Source: Rossellomorea sp. BNER
Lineage (GTDB): Bacteria > Bacillota > Bacilli > Bacillales > Bacillaceae_B
Direction of reading: 5' to 3'
Length of the DNA stretch: 44,771 bases
Assembly (NCBI GenBank): GCA_024213275.1
Contig: JANAVG010000026.1
Location: forward strand, 1 to 44,771
Below the pieces are notes generated by a model. The model worked only from the letters and a program-made list of their open reading frames with translations, did no database searches and had not been told where the DNA came from. Below, one piece after another: positions 24,532 through 32,633 of the stretch. Position 1 is the first letter of the stretch, and the number at the start of each line of letters is the position of its first letter. The translations under genes were made by a program, and so were the position numbers.

Positions 24532-25683
24532 ATGAAAAAGTGGCTTGTGGCTACCTTATGCTCGGTTGTCATTGTAGGTGGCTGCGCACCGACATTTGAA
24601 AAACAAGAACAAGTTGTCGAGGAAAATGAGAATAATCAAACAGTAAAAGCGATTATTCCTAGTTTCCAAATATCTGATTATTACTACAAGACGCTCCTGC
24701 CGTATGAGTCCAGTGCTACACGTGGATTAGTCGTAAATAACCTTCATTCACGCTACGATATTGACCAATTTGAGGCAGGATTAACAAGGATGGCCAAAGA
24801 AAGGTTTCCGACAGATAAGTTTCTGTTCAAAGAAGGTCAAACCTTGGATAAAAAAACGGTAGAAGCTTGGTTAAATCGAAAATTCACAAACGAGCAATTA
24901 AAAGAGAGAGGGTTAAAGGAATCTCAAAACGTAGGGTTAAATCCTATGGATGATGGAAGTAATAAATCACCTATTTATTTATCTCATATCATAGAGCATA
25001 ATTATTTAAAAAAGACTTCCGAAGATAAAGTTCAGCTTGGTGGAGTTGTGATTGGTCTTGCACTGAATTCTGTTCATTATTATCAAAATGAGAGTACAGG
25101 AACGACTATTGAAGATCCCATTAGTAATGATGTAATAAAGCAACAAGGGAATCAGATTGCACAGGAAGTAGTGAAAAGACTACGTGAGAAAGAAGATCTT
25201 CAAGGAGTTCCTATCACGGTTGCCCTATACAAACAAGCTAGTTCCAACTCAGCAACCCCTGGTCACTTTTTTGCTTATGCGAATATCCAAGGAAATGAAA
25301 GCTCAATTGCAGAATGGAAAGCAGTAAATGAGCAGTTTTATTTATTTCCTTCTACAGAAGCAATGGAAGCTCACAGTCAAGATCTAAAATATTTTCTTAG
25401 TTTTAAAGAAAAAGTGGAGAACTATTTTCCAAATTTCAATGGTGTAGTCGGAAAGGCTTTTTACCAAAATGATAAAATTTCAACCCTGAATATTGATATT
25501 CCAATCCAATATCATGGGAAAGCGGAAACGATCGGCTTCACTCAATATGTTGCGGACCTTGCTAACAAGGAGTTTCCAAAAGAGCTCAACCTGGAAATAA
25601 CCATTACTTCTTCAAACGGACCAGAAGCCCTCATTGTAAAAAAAGCAAACAAGAAAGATCTTATGGTTCATATCTACGAATAA
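24532..25683 (+). CDS. camS: CamS/YerH family sex-pheromone-type lipoprotein
   Basis: This is a 383-residue lipoprotein of the CamS family (YerH in B. subtilis). The signal peptide ends in VGGC, with Cys18 as lipid anchor. The mature part contains ATRGLVVNNLHSRYDI, VQLGGVVIGLALNSVHYY and GVVGKAFYQND, which are typical of the family. In staphylococci and enterococci the processed signal peptide of CamS acts as the cAM373 sex pheromone; the lipoprotein itself has no settled function. The last seven residues before Cys are SVVIVGG here. It follows ligA by 15 nt in the pcrA-ligA unit and ends at a terminator. Confidence 0.9.
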   Translation: MKKWLVATLCSVVIVGGCAPTFEKQEQVVEENENNQTVKAIIPSFQISDYYYKTLLPYESSATRGLVVNNLHSRYDIDQFEAGLTRMAKERFPTDKFLFKEGQTLDKKTVEAWLNRKFTNEQLKERGLKESQNVGLNPMDDGSNKSPIYLSHIIEHNYLKKTSEDKVQLGGVVIGLALNSVHYYQNESTGTTIEDPISNDVIKQQGNQIAQEVVKRLREKEDLQGVPITVALYKQASSNSATPGHFFAYANIQGNESSIAEWKAVNEQFYLFPSTEAMEAHSQDLKYFLSFKEKVENYFPNFNGVVGKAFYQNDKISTLNIDIPIQYHGKAETIGFTQYVADLANKEFPKELNLEITITSSNGPEALIVKKANKKDLMVHIYE

Positions 25684-25689
25684 AAACGA

Positions 25690-25723
25690 GACTAGTAATC
25701 CTTTATGGGTGCTAGTCTTTTTT
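25690..25723 (+). terminator. Terminator of the pcrA-ligA-camS unit
   Basis: GACTAG and CTAGTC arms flank a 16-nt loop and are followed by six T residues just after camS. Confidence 0.8.
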
Positions 25724-26143
25724 GTGTAATCAAAATTCAAATGTATTTAAAATGAATCGATTGACTCGTTAGATTTTAGAATCATTTTTTTACTATAGAA
25801 TTGGAAGTACAGCCTTATCATTGGTCTCACGCTTATAATGACATCCTCAGCTTAAAAAGTGCTTTCCTTTTCGTTTTTTGACTGTTTAATTCTTATTCAA
25901 GTTGGTTCATCTACGACTCAATGGGCATCGATTCCCTACAGAAAAAAGCATCACTTATTATAAGATGTTTAGAAATATTTCATACCTATTTTAGAAAGTT
26001 TTAAGATTTGTGTGATATGGTTCTTTTAATTTCTTAGAAAAATGAGCTTCTTTAATTTGGATAGTGTGGTTTACAAAAGTATCTTGCATGCTAAGAATAA
26101 AGAATGATCTGGTGAAAATTTTATAACAGAGTGAGTGGAAGAG
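25724..26143. other. 420-bp AT-rich gap before the sensor kinase
   Basis: No gene or convincing gene remnant is seen on either strand; frames are closed by many stops. The last part carries TTTAGAAA words at 25968 and 25990 and CTTAGAAA at 26033, spaced 22 and 43 bp (about two and four helical turns). A possible promoter is TTTACA (26070-26075), 16 nt, TAAGAA (26092-26097). Confidence 0.5.
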
Positions 26144-27592
26144 ATGTCAATTAAAATGAGGTTTCTGTTGTCTTATATTGGGGTGATCCTTTTTTCTATC
26201 ACTTTATTATTGGTAGCTGGTTTTTTAATAATGTTTGCCATAACAGGTGATGTGAAATCTATAGAGCATCTTTACAAAAAAACGTATGTCCAAAAACCTT
26301 TGACAACAGTAGAAGAAAGTGTGTTTCTCGATTTAAAGCTTTTTGCTAAAAATAATCCTAAACAGCTCCTCAATGAAAAGGAGCTCAAGAGGATTGAGAA
26401 GGAGGATATCGAGATTGTTGTTAGAAAGGGCACAAAAATCGAGTACGCTTCCCCTGATCTTGATAAACAGTTACTGGTTAATTCCCTTCCTGGGTTTGAA
26501 GAAACAAACATCAATACGCGAGATACGATTAAAATCAACGACTATTTTTTTACGTATGTGAAGTTTGATTTTTATTTTGCAGATAAAAGTAAAGGGAGTA
26601 TTTTCGTATTAAGAAAGGCAAGTTCCTATGCTGAGCTCATTCGAGAATTATTTCCAATTTTATCCGGACTTTTGCTATTTCTGTTTATTATGATTATTGG
26701 TATGTTGAACTATTTAGTATCAAGAAGCATTATTAAGCCTATCTCAATTCTTAAAGAAGGTGCCGAAAGAATAAAATCAGGAGATTTAAATTTTAAAATC
26801 AAGGCCATTTCGAATGATGAAATCGGACAATTAAATAGGGCGTTTGAGGAAATGAGAATAAAATTAAAGGAATCCATAAATCTCCAGCTACAGTATGAGG
26901 AAAATCGAAAAGAGCTTCTGTCTAATATTTCACATGATTTAAAGACGCCTATTACTTCGATTATTGGATATGTAGAGGGGATTAAGGATGGTGTAGCAAA
27001 TACCCCTCAGAAAATGGAAAAGTATTTATCGACTGTGTATCTAAAAGCAAAAGACATGGATTCATTAATTGATGAGCTGTTCTTATTTTCTAAGCTGGAT
27101 TTAAATAAAGAGCCATTCAATTTTGAAACGGTCGAACTTGATAAATATATGAGAGACTACTTAGAAGAACTTAAATGGGATTTACTTGAGCAAAGTATTC
27201 ATATTGAGTTTCATCTTTTGAATAAACCGGTCTACGTGACAGTGGATAGAGAGAAATTAAAACGAGTATTGGCCAACTTAATGAGCAATTGTGTGAAATA
27301 TATGAACAAAGACAAAAAGAACATTTCTATTTCTCTCCATGAACAATTATATGATGTAGTTGTACAAGTATCAGATAATGGGCAAGGGATAGAACCTTCT
27401 GCTTTACCATATATTTTTGATCGTTTTTATCGTGCAGAACAATCGAGAAATTCTCAGTTAGGTGGAAGCGGTTTAGGACTTGCGATCGCAAAGCAGATTA
27501 TTGGGGAGCATGGAGGGGAAATCTGGGCTACTAGTGAGTTAGGTAAGGGTACAAGTATATTCTTTTCCCTAAAGAAAGGTGAAAAAATGTGA
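26144..27592 (+). CDS. Membrane sensor histidine kinase
   Basis: This is a 482-residue kinase of a two-component pair. Membrane segment 1 is at about residues 8-32, an outside sensor region of about 130 residues follows, membrane segment 2 is at about 168-190 and HAMP at about 191-243. The phospho-acceptor His264 is in NISHDLKTPITSIIGY. The ATPase boxes are NLMSNCVKY (N), DNGQGIEP (G1) and GGSGLGLAIAK (G2). The sensor region has no family I can name. ATG 26144 is chosen; a GTG 9 nt upstream is also possible, and the ribosome binding site is weak for both. It overlaps the regulator gene by 4 nt. Kinase-before-regulator is the less common order. Confidence 0.93.
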   Translation: MSIKMRFLLSYIGVILFSITLLLVAGFLIMFAITGDVKSIEHLYKKTYVQKPLTTVEESVFLDLKLFAKNNPKQLLNEKELKRIEKEDIEIVVRKGTKIEYASPDLDKQLLVNSLPGFEETNINTRDTIKINDYFFTYVKFDFYFADKSKGSIFVLRKASSYAELIRELFPILSGLLLFLFIMIIGMLNYLVSRSIIKPISILKEGAERIKSGDLNFKIKAISNDEIGQLNRAFEEMRIKLKESINLQLQYEENRKELLSNISHDLKTPITSIIGYVEGIKDGVANTPQKMEKYLSTVYLKAKDMDSLIDELFLFSKLDLNKEPFNFETVELDKYMRDYLEELKWDLLEQSIHIEFHLLNKPVYVTVDREKLKRVLANLMSNCVKYMNKDKKNISISLHEQLYDVVVQVSDNGQGIEPSALPYIFDRFYRAEQSRNSQLGGSGLGLAIAKQIIGEHGGEIWATSELGKGTSIFFSLKKGEKM

Positions 27593-28275
27593 AAAAAGTA
27601 TTGCTTATTGAAGATGATATTAGCATTGCAGAATTGCAAAGGGATTATTTAGAAATAAATGATTTTCGTGTCGATATTCAACATACTGGTGATGCAGGGC
27701 TGCAACTTGCCCTTAAAGGAAATCATGATTTGATCATCTTGGATATCATGCTCCCAGGATTAAATGGGTTTGAAATTTGCAAACAAATACGTGCTGTTAA
27801 AAACATTCCTATTTTGCTTGTATCCGCCAAAAAGGAAGATATTGATAAAATCAGAGGCCTGGGTTTAGGGGCGGACGATTATATTACGAAGCCTTTTAGT
27901 CCAAGCGAACTGGTGGCTAGAGTGAAAGCACATATAGCGCGCTATGAACGTTTAGCAGGGAACCAAACCAATTCAAATACGATATTCGTTCATGGAATAA
28001 CAATCGATAAGTCAGCACGCAAAGTTAATCTTAACGGAGTAGAAGTTCCGTTTACGACAAAGGAATTTGATTTGATCGTATTTTTTGTGATGCACCCGAA
28101 CCAGGTATTAAGCAAAGAGCAGCTTTACGAAAAAATTTGGGGGCTGGAATCATTTGCAGATGTTTCAACGGTGACTGTCCATATTAGAAAACTACGTGAA
28201 AAAATCGAAAGAGACCCTGCACGTCCAAAATTCTTGGAAACCGTTTGGGGAGCAGGATATCGCTTTAATGTTTAA
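27589..28275 (+). CDS. OmpR-family response regulator
   Basis: This is a 228-residue regulator. The receiver domain (about residues 3-115) has the acidic pair EDD at 8-10, phospho-acceptor Asp52 in IILDIMLPG, and the conserved Lys in YITKPFSP. The C-terminal winged helix (about 130-226) ends in TVWGAGYRF, typical of the OmpR/PhoB class. The GTG start lies in an ATGTGA overlap with the kinase gene, so the two should be made together. A terminator follows, so the lipoprotein genes downstream need their own promoter, which is a natural target for this regulator. Confidence 0.94.
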   Translation: MKKVLLIEDDISIAELQRDYLEINDFRVDIQHTGDAGLQLALKGNHDLIILDIMLPGLNGFEICKQIRAVKNIPILLVSAKKEDIDKIRGLGLGADDYITKPFSPSELVARVKAHIARYERLAGNQTNSNTIFVHGITIDKSARKVNLNGVEVPFTTKEFDLIVFFVMHPNQVLSKEQLYEKIWGLESFADVSTVTVHIRKLREKIERDPARPKFLETVWGAGYRFNV

Positions 28276-28288
28276 CTATCGCTTTTAT

Positions 28289-28317
28289 AACCCGTCACAA
28301 TGTGGCGGGGTTTTTTT
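28289..28317 (+). terminator. Terminator of the two-component operon
   Basis: AACCCGTCACA and TGTGGCGGGGTT pair with one mismatch and are followed by a run of T residues, 13 nt after the regulator gene. Confidence 0.8.
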
Positions 28318-28324
28318 ATAAACA

Positions 28325-28388
28325 TTAAGAAATTTTACAAATAAGTTTATCTTTTTTTAAGAAATTGTTTAGAAGGAGTTTAAAGTTA
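28325..28388. promoter_or_regulatory. Direct repeats in front of the ankyrin lipoprotein gene
   Basis: TTAAGAAATT occurs at 28325-28334 and 28357-28366, 32 bp apart. From 28356 three 11-nt words follow each other: TTTAAGAAATT, GTTTAGAAGGA and GTTTAAAGTTA. An 11-bp spacing of direct repeats is usual for OmpR-family sites. It is offered as a candidate binding region of the neighbouring regulator. Confidence 0.4.
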
Positions 28389-28513
28389 AGTACTAACATA
28401 GTTAATACGAAATACAAAGTTTAAATACCAAAAAAATAGGGAGGGAAAAAATTCAAGTGAATAAAAAGATTTTATTATCCGTTAGCAAGTAACTAAAAAG
28501 GAGGACACCGGAT

Positions 28514-29197
28514 GTGTATTATATATGGAAATGTCTGGCAGTTGTTGTAAGTTGCATACTTATACTACAAGGGTGTGCCTCATTTGTTAAGGGGGGAGAA
28601 GCGGTGAACGAGAAACTATTTCAAGCAGCAAAACTTGGCGAGACGGATACCGTAAAAAGACTGATTAAGGAAGGCGTCAATATTAATGCACAGGACTCAA
28701 ATGGACAAACTGCCACTATGATCGCAACTTATAATAATGATGCATCAACTGCAAAAGTACTTATCGAAGCAGGGGCAGATGTCAACATACAGGATGACGT
28801 GAAAAACAATCCCTTTCTATATGCTGGTGCAGAAGGTTATTTAGATATCCTAAAACTTACAATGAAAGCAGGGGCCGATCCGACGATTACTAACCGGTAT
28901 GGTGGAACTGCTTTGATTCCAGCTTCTGAACATGGATATGTGAATGTCATCAAAGAACTTCTTACCAATACCGATACTGATGTTAATCATGTCAATGATC
29001 TTGGTTGGACGGCTTTATTAGAAGCCATTATTTTGAATGATGGAGACGAAAAACAGCAGCAAACAGTACAATTGCTTATAGATTATGGAGCAGATGTGAA
29101 CATACCTGATAAAAATAATGTGACTCCTTTACAACATGCACGTAAGAAAGGGTTTAAAGAGATTGAACAAATTTTGTTAAAGGCAGGAGCAAAATAG
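28514..29197 (+). CDS. Ankyrin-repeat lipoprotein
   Basis: This is a 227-residue protein. The signal peptide ends in LQGC with Cys21 as the lipid anchor, so the ankyrin domain should be outside the cell. From about residue 32 to the end there are about six ankyrin units, each with pieces such as LIKEGVNINAQDSNGQT, LIEAGADVNIQD and LLIDYGADVNIPDKNNVTPL. Ankyrin repeats bind other proteins; no enzyme domain is attached. The start is GTG 28514 with AAAAGGAGG 9 nt upstream; the overlapping ATG at 28512 is out of frame. A lipoprotein of another type follows 98 nt downstream. Confidence 0.9.
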   Translation: MYYIWKCLAVVVSCILILQGCASFVKGGEAVNEKLFQAAKLGETDTVKRLIKEGVNINAQDSNGQTATMIATYNNDASTAKVLIEAGADVNIQDDVKNNPFLYAGAEGYLDILKLTMKAGADPTITNRYGGTALIPASEHGYVNVIKELLTNTDTDVNHVNDLGWTALLEAIILNDGDEKQQQTVQLLIDYGADVNIPDKNNVTPLQHARKKGFKEIEQILLKAGAK

Positions 29198-29295
29198 CGA
29201 GATTGTATAATTTCCAATCAGTAAAATCGAAACCGTACTACTCTAATAGACACTAATGTAATTACACTACAATTATAAAATGAGGAGACTACAAA

Positions 29296-30258
29296 ATGAA
29301 CAAAAAAGCAAAAGCAATATCATCAATACTGCTCGGATTCACATTAGTATTAACAGGTTGCAGCGCTAATGCCCAAGAAAATCATAGTAAACAGAAGCAA
29401 GAACAAACGGTTAAAGAGACGAAAAAGGAAAATAAGTTAACCAAAGGACAGGAAATGGAAAAAATTCTAAGTAGTACAAATTGGCAAGGTACGAAAGTTT
29501 ATGATAAAAATCATCATGACTTAACAAAGGAGAATGCAAATTTTATTGGACTTGCGAAATATGATGATGAAACATCGAGGTATGAATTTTTTGATCAAAA
29601 TACAAAAGAAACTCGCGGCGATAAAGGAACTTTCTTTATTACTAACGATGGAAAGAATAGGATATTAATTTCAGAATCAATGGGCTACCAAGCTGTTGTC
29701 AATATAACAGAACTAAATAAAGATAAGTTTACCTATAAAAGAATGGGGAAAGATGCTAATGGTAACGATGTAGAGGTATTCGTTGAACATGTTCCTTATA
29801 AGGAAAAAGAACTTTCCTTCACAGACCCAGATAAGACTTTAGACACCAAAACAGGAGAAATAGTGACAAACATTGACGGAGATAAAATTTTATCCAGCAC
29901 CATATGGCAAGGAACAGTGGCATTAGATGAAAACGGCGATGATGTATCAAGCTATAACAAAAATTATTTGGGTCTTGCAAAATACGACTTTAAAACAAAC
30001 CAATATGAATTTTTTGATGGCAAAACAGGTAAAAGCCGAGGTGATTACGGCTATTATGATGTTGTCCATGGAAATAAATTAAGAGCACACGTTTCACTAG
30101 GGAATAATAAATATGGAGCTGTTCTTGAACTTACAGAGCTTAATGAAAATAAATTCACCTATAAAAGAATGGGTAAAGATAAAGATGGAAAAGAAATAAT
30201 CATAACTGTTGAACATATCCCTTATAATGGTGATTTCAAGCTAGGGTTCACTAAATAA
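29296..30258 (+). CDS. Lipoprotein with two DUF4822-like repeats
   Basis: This is a 320-residue protein. The signal peptide ends in LTGC (Cys22), followed by a charged Lys/Glu/Gln linker to about residue 50. The rest is two copies of a ~120-residue domain, at about 51-175 and 196-318. Each starts with KILSST-WQGT, continues with GLAKYD and YEFFD and ends with ELNxxKFTYKRMGKD and VEHxPY. This is the pattern I know as DUF4822, whose function is unknown. TGAGGAG precedes the ATG. The shared surface location and closeness to the ankyrin lipoprotein suggest related roles. Confidence 0.85.
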   Translation: MNKKAKAISSILLGFTLVLTGCSANAQENHSKQKQEQTVKETKKENKLTKGQEMEKILSSTNWQGTKVYDKNHHDLTKENANFIGLAKYDDETSRYEFFDQNTKETRGDKGTFFITNDGKNRILISESMGYQAVVNITELNKDKFTYKRMGKDANGNDVEVFVEHVPYKEKELSFTDPDKTLDTKTGEIVTNIDGDKILSSTIWQGTVALDENGDDVSSYNKNYLGLAKYDFKTNQYEFFDGKTGKSRGDYGYYDVVHGNKLRAHVSLGNNKYGAVLELTELNENKFTYKRMGKDKDGKEIIITVEHIPYNGDFKLGFTK

Positions 30259-30292
30259 GATTCCCTATTTAGGGTTACAGGTTAAGTCAAAT

Positions 30293-30314
30293 GGGGACGG
30301 TTATCTCTGGTCCC
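30293..30314. repeat. Decayed REP-like motif
   Basis: GGGGACGGTTATCTCTGGTCCC shares GGGGACGGTT with the REP-like core found elsewhere in the window but then departs from it. It is a single isolated copy after the DUF4822 lipoprotein gene. Confidence 0.45.
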
Positions 30315-30507
30315 TTTCTGACTATAAACCTAGTTTAATTAAAAGGGTACTAAATCTTAATAAATGTGTATTAGTATCAACTGCCCCTTAGCGTATGGAA
30401 ATCAGAGTTTTCGTTTTTTAAAATGTATCAGCGTATAATATCCGCGTTTTGTCGGCAGGAATGATTAATAAATAATGTTACTTGCTAAAAGTTCTCAATA
30501 AAAATGA

Positions 30508-30633
30508 ACGGGGCCGCCAAAATACAGGTGTCAGGAACCACGACTTCAATATATAGAAGAGAACTTCAAAAATCTTCTGTTTATAGACGAAACATTGTGG
30601 TTCCGGATCGCTTTTGGGTCAGCCCCGTTTTTT
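30508..30633 (+). repeat. Hairpin repeat element, copy B
   Basis: The outer arms are ACGGGGC and GCCCCGT, the latter followed by T residues. The inner arms are GGAACCAC (30534-30541) and GTGGTTCC (30597-30604). A middle pair, TAGAAGA and TCTTCTR, also matches. The inner 80 nt are the reverse complement of copy A (853-971) with scattered changes. The outer GC-rich stem plus T-run would act as a terminator for the lipoprotein genes upstream. Confidence 0.75.
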
Positions 30634-30770
30634 TAGTATGTGGTTTATACTGATGCTTTTACAGTGTTATCTTTTAAGGAACTATATATAAAATTCATTC
30701 TATTTGATTTTATGAGACTGAGAGGTAAAAGGAGTTATGGAATTTGTCGAAAATTCTTTAGAAAAATATG

Positions 30771-30800
30771 GTTACATTTTTATATCAACTGTTATATAAT
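30771..30800 (+). promoter_or_regulatory. Probable sigma-A promoter of aceB
   Basis: GTTACA (30771-30776), an 18-nt spacer and a perfect TATAAT (30795-30800), giving a leader of about 85 nt. No clear catabolite (cre) site was found nearby. Confidence 0.5.
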
Positions 30801-30890
30801 ACGAATAAATAATAAAATCTGTCTTATAACAAAATGAATTCCTACTTCTTAGAAAACAGATGATTTCTAAAAAAGGAGTGATTTGGTTTA

Positions 30891-32483
30891 ATGTCCACGC
30901 AAACAGCGGGAATCCAAGTAAAAGGAAGCATGAGAGCGGGATATGAAGAAATTCTATCTCCAGCCGCACTACATTTTATTGAGCAACTAGAACGAAGATT
31001 TGGTGAACAGCGATTAAAACTGTTACACAACAGAAATGAACAGCAAAGGAAAATCAACGAAGGATGCTTGCCACATTTTTTAAAAGAAACAGAATCGATA
31101 AGACAATCCGAATGGAAGATCCATCCATTACCGAGAGATCTCAAAGACCGCAGAGTAGAAATAACCGGTCCAGTTGATAGGAAAATGGTCATTAACGCAT
31201 TAAATTCAGGAGCAAAATGTTTCATGGCTTGTTTTGAGGATGCCACTTCTCCTACATGGGAAAACCTGATCGACGGTCAAATGAATATGAGGGATGCAGT
31301 GGCCAAAACGATTTCCTTTGAAAATGATAGTGGGAAGAGATATTTGCTAGGAGAAAATCCAGCCGTTTTAATTGTAAGACCTAGAGGACTTCATCTTGAA
31401 GAAAAGCACATCGAATTAGATGGAAAACCGATTTCTGGAAGTTTACTAGACTTTGGATTATTCTTTTTCCATAATGCACGTAAGCTCCTTCAAAATGGAA
31501 GTGGACCATACTTTTATCTTCCTAAACTAGAGAGTCATCTGGAAGCAAGATGGTGGAATGCCGTTTTTGTATACGCGCAAAAATATATAGGAATTCCAAG
31601 AGGTACCGTAAAAGCAACGGTTTTAATAGAAACGATTAATGCTGCTTTTGAAATGGATGAAATTTTATATGAATTAAAGGAGCACTCCGCAGGACTCAAT
31701 TGTGGAAGATGGGATTATATATTTAGCTATATTAAAAAACTTCGAGAACAAGAGGATTTGATTTTACCAGATCGGTCTTCCGTTACGATGACAGCACCTT
31801 TTATGAGAGCGTATTCCTTGTTGACCATTCAAACATGTCATAAAAGAGGTGCACCGGCAATCGGTGGAATGGCTGCACAAATTCCTGTTAAAAACAATTC
31901 CGAAAAGAATGAAGAAGCCTTTCAAAAGGTAAGGGCGGATAAACAACGGGAAGCAGTAGATGGGCATGATGGAACATGGGTAGCTCATCCAGGTCTAGTT
32001 CCTGTGGCGCTCGAAGTATTCAATAAAGAGATGAAAGAATCAAACCAGATTGAAACGAAGAAATTAGAGAGTTTACAAATAACAGTAGATCAATTGTTAG
32101 AGGTTCCACAAGGAGAAATTACTGAGGAAGGGTTACGTCAAAATATAAATGTTGGGATTCAATACATCGCTGCATGGCTAAGTGGTCAAGGGGCAGTGCC
32201 GATCCATAACCTTATGGAAGATGTAGCAACCGCAGAAATTTCACGGGCTCAGGTTTGGCAGTGGATTCGTCACCCAAAAGGAATATTAAGCGACGGAAGA
32301 AAAGTAACACTCGAACTCTACGAGATGATTAAGCAAGAAGAACTCACAAAACTTAAAGGACAATGGGGAGAAGAACAATACGAGAAACGTCGATTTACAG
32401 AAGCCATAGACCTATTCGACCAACTCATCAAAACCGACAACTTCATCAACTTCCTCACCCAACCCGGCTACCCAAAACTTTAA
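30891..32483 (+). CDS. aceB: Malate synthase A
   Basis: Malate synthase condenses glyoxylate with acetyl-CoA to malate, the second step of the glyoxylate shunt, allowing growth on acetate or fatty acids. It has 530 residues, normal for the A isoform. RRVEITGPVDRKMVINALNS, CFMACFEDATSPTWENL, VLIETINAAFEMDEIL and the signature GLNCGRWDYIFS are present. AAAAGGAG lies 12 nt before the ATG, which is rather far. It is followed 150 nt later by aceA, and two REP-like motifs fill that gap. B. subtilis lacks this pair; several other Bacillus species have it. Confidence 0.97.
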   Translation: MSTQTAGIQVKGSMRAGYEEILSPAALHFIEQLERRFGEQRLKLLHNRNEQQRKINEGCLPHFLKETESIRQSEWKIHPLPRDLKDRRVEITGPVDRKMVINALNSGAKCFMACFEDATSPTWENLIDGQMNMRDAVAKTISFENDSGKRYLLGENPAVLIVRPRGLHLEEKHIELDGKPISGSLLDFGLFFFHNARKLLQNGSGPYFYLPKLESHLEARWWNAVFVYAQKYIGIPRGTVKATVLIETINAAFEMDEILYELKEHSAGLNCGRWDYIFSYIKKLREQEDLILPDRSSVTMTAPFMRAYSLLTIQTCHKRGAPAIGGMAAQIPVKNNSEKNEEAFQKVRADKQREAVDGHDGTWVAHPGLVPVALEVFNKEMKESNQIETKKLESLQITVDQLLEVPQGEITEEGLRQNINVGIQYIAAWLSGQGAVPIHNLMEDVATAEISRAQVWQWIRHPKGILSDGRKVTLELYEMIKQEELTKLKGQWGEEQYEKRRFTEAIDLFDQLIKTDNFINFLTQPGYPKL

Positions 32484-32575
32484 CACATTAAAGGAATGCG
32501 GGACGGTTCTCGAGTGGGGTAAAGCGTTAAAGCAGAGCGGGACGGTTCTCGAACTAGGTAATACGTTAAAGCGAC
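32481..32575. repeat. REP-like cluster 2: two forward copies between aceB and aceA
   Basis: GGGACGGTTCTCGA occurs at 32500-32513 and 32539-32552. Each copy follows a TTAAAG-like word (ACATTAAAGG, GCGTTAAAGC), and ACGTTAAAGC follows the second. Both copies have the same orientation. The cluster starts within 20 nt of the aceB stop codon and lies in the presumed aceBA transcript. Confidence 0.8.
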
Positions 32576-32633
32576 AGAGGATACAGACCAGTAGGCTAAA
32601 AATGATTACCAAAACAAAGGGAGGATTCATATT

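Larger units (their letters stand above)
30259..30890. other. 630-bp gap before aceB with repeat elements
   Basis: This gap contains a decayed REP-like motif near 30293, hairpin repeat copy B at 30508-30633 and a likely aceB promoter at 30771-30800. The rest is AT-rich with no supportable gene. A 65-codon frame at 30640 on the plus strand lacks a ribosome binding site. Confidence 0.6.

Noticed and set aside
25724..26130. Remnant of a transposase or of the genes that follow yerH in B. subtilis
   Set aside because: Translated pieces on both strands are short and match no family I can recall, so no pseudogene is claimed.
28457..28492. An 11-codon frame (MNKKILLSVSK) ahead of the ankyrin lipoprotein gene
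   Set aside because: It resembles the start of a signal peptide, but a stop follows at once and there is no sign that it is a regulated leader peptide.
30640..30837. A 65-codon frame upstream of aceB
   Set aside because: There is no ribosome binding site, no recognisable family, and it overlaps the likely aceB promoter.
31764..31988. Longer antisense frames inside aceB, aceA, pcrA, gatA and the pur genes
   Set aside because: They follow the codon pattern of the real genes on the opposite strand and have no start signals or family matches.
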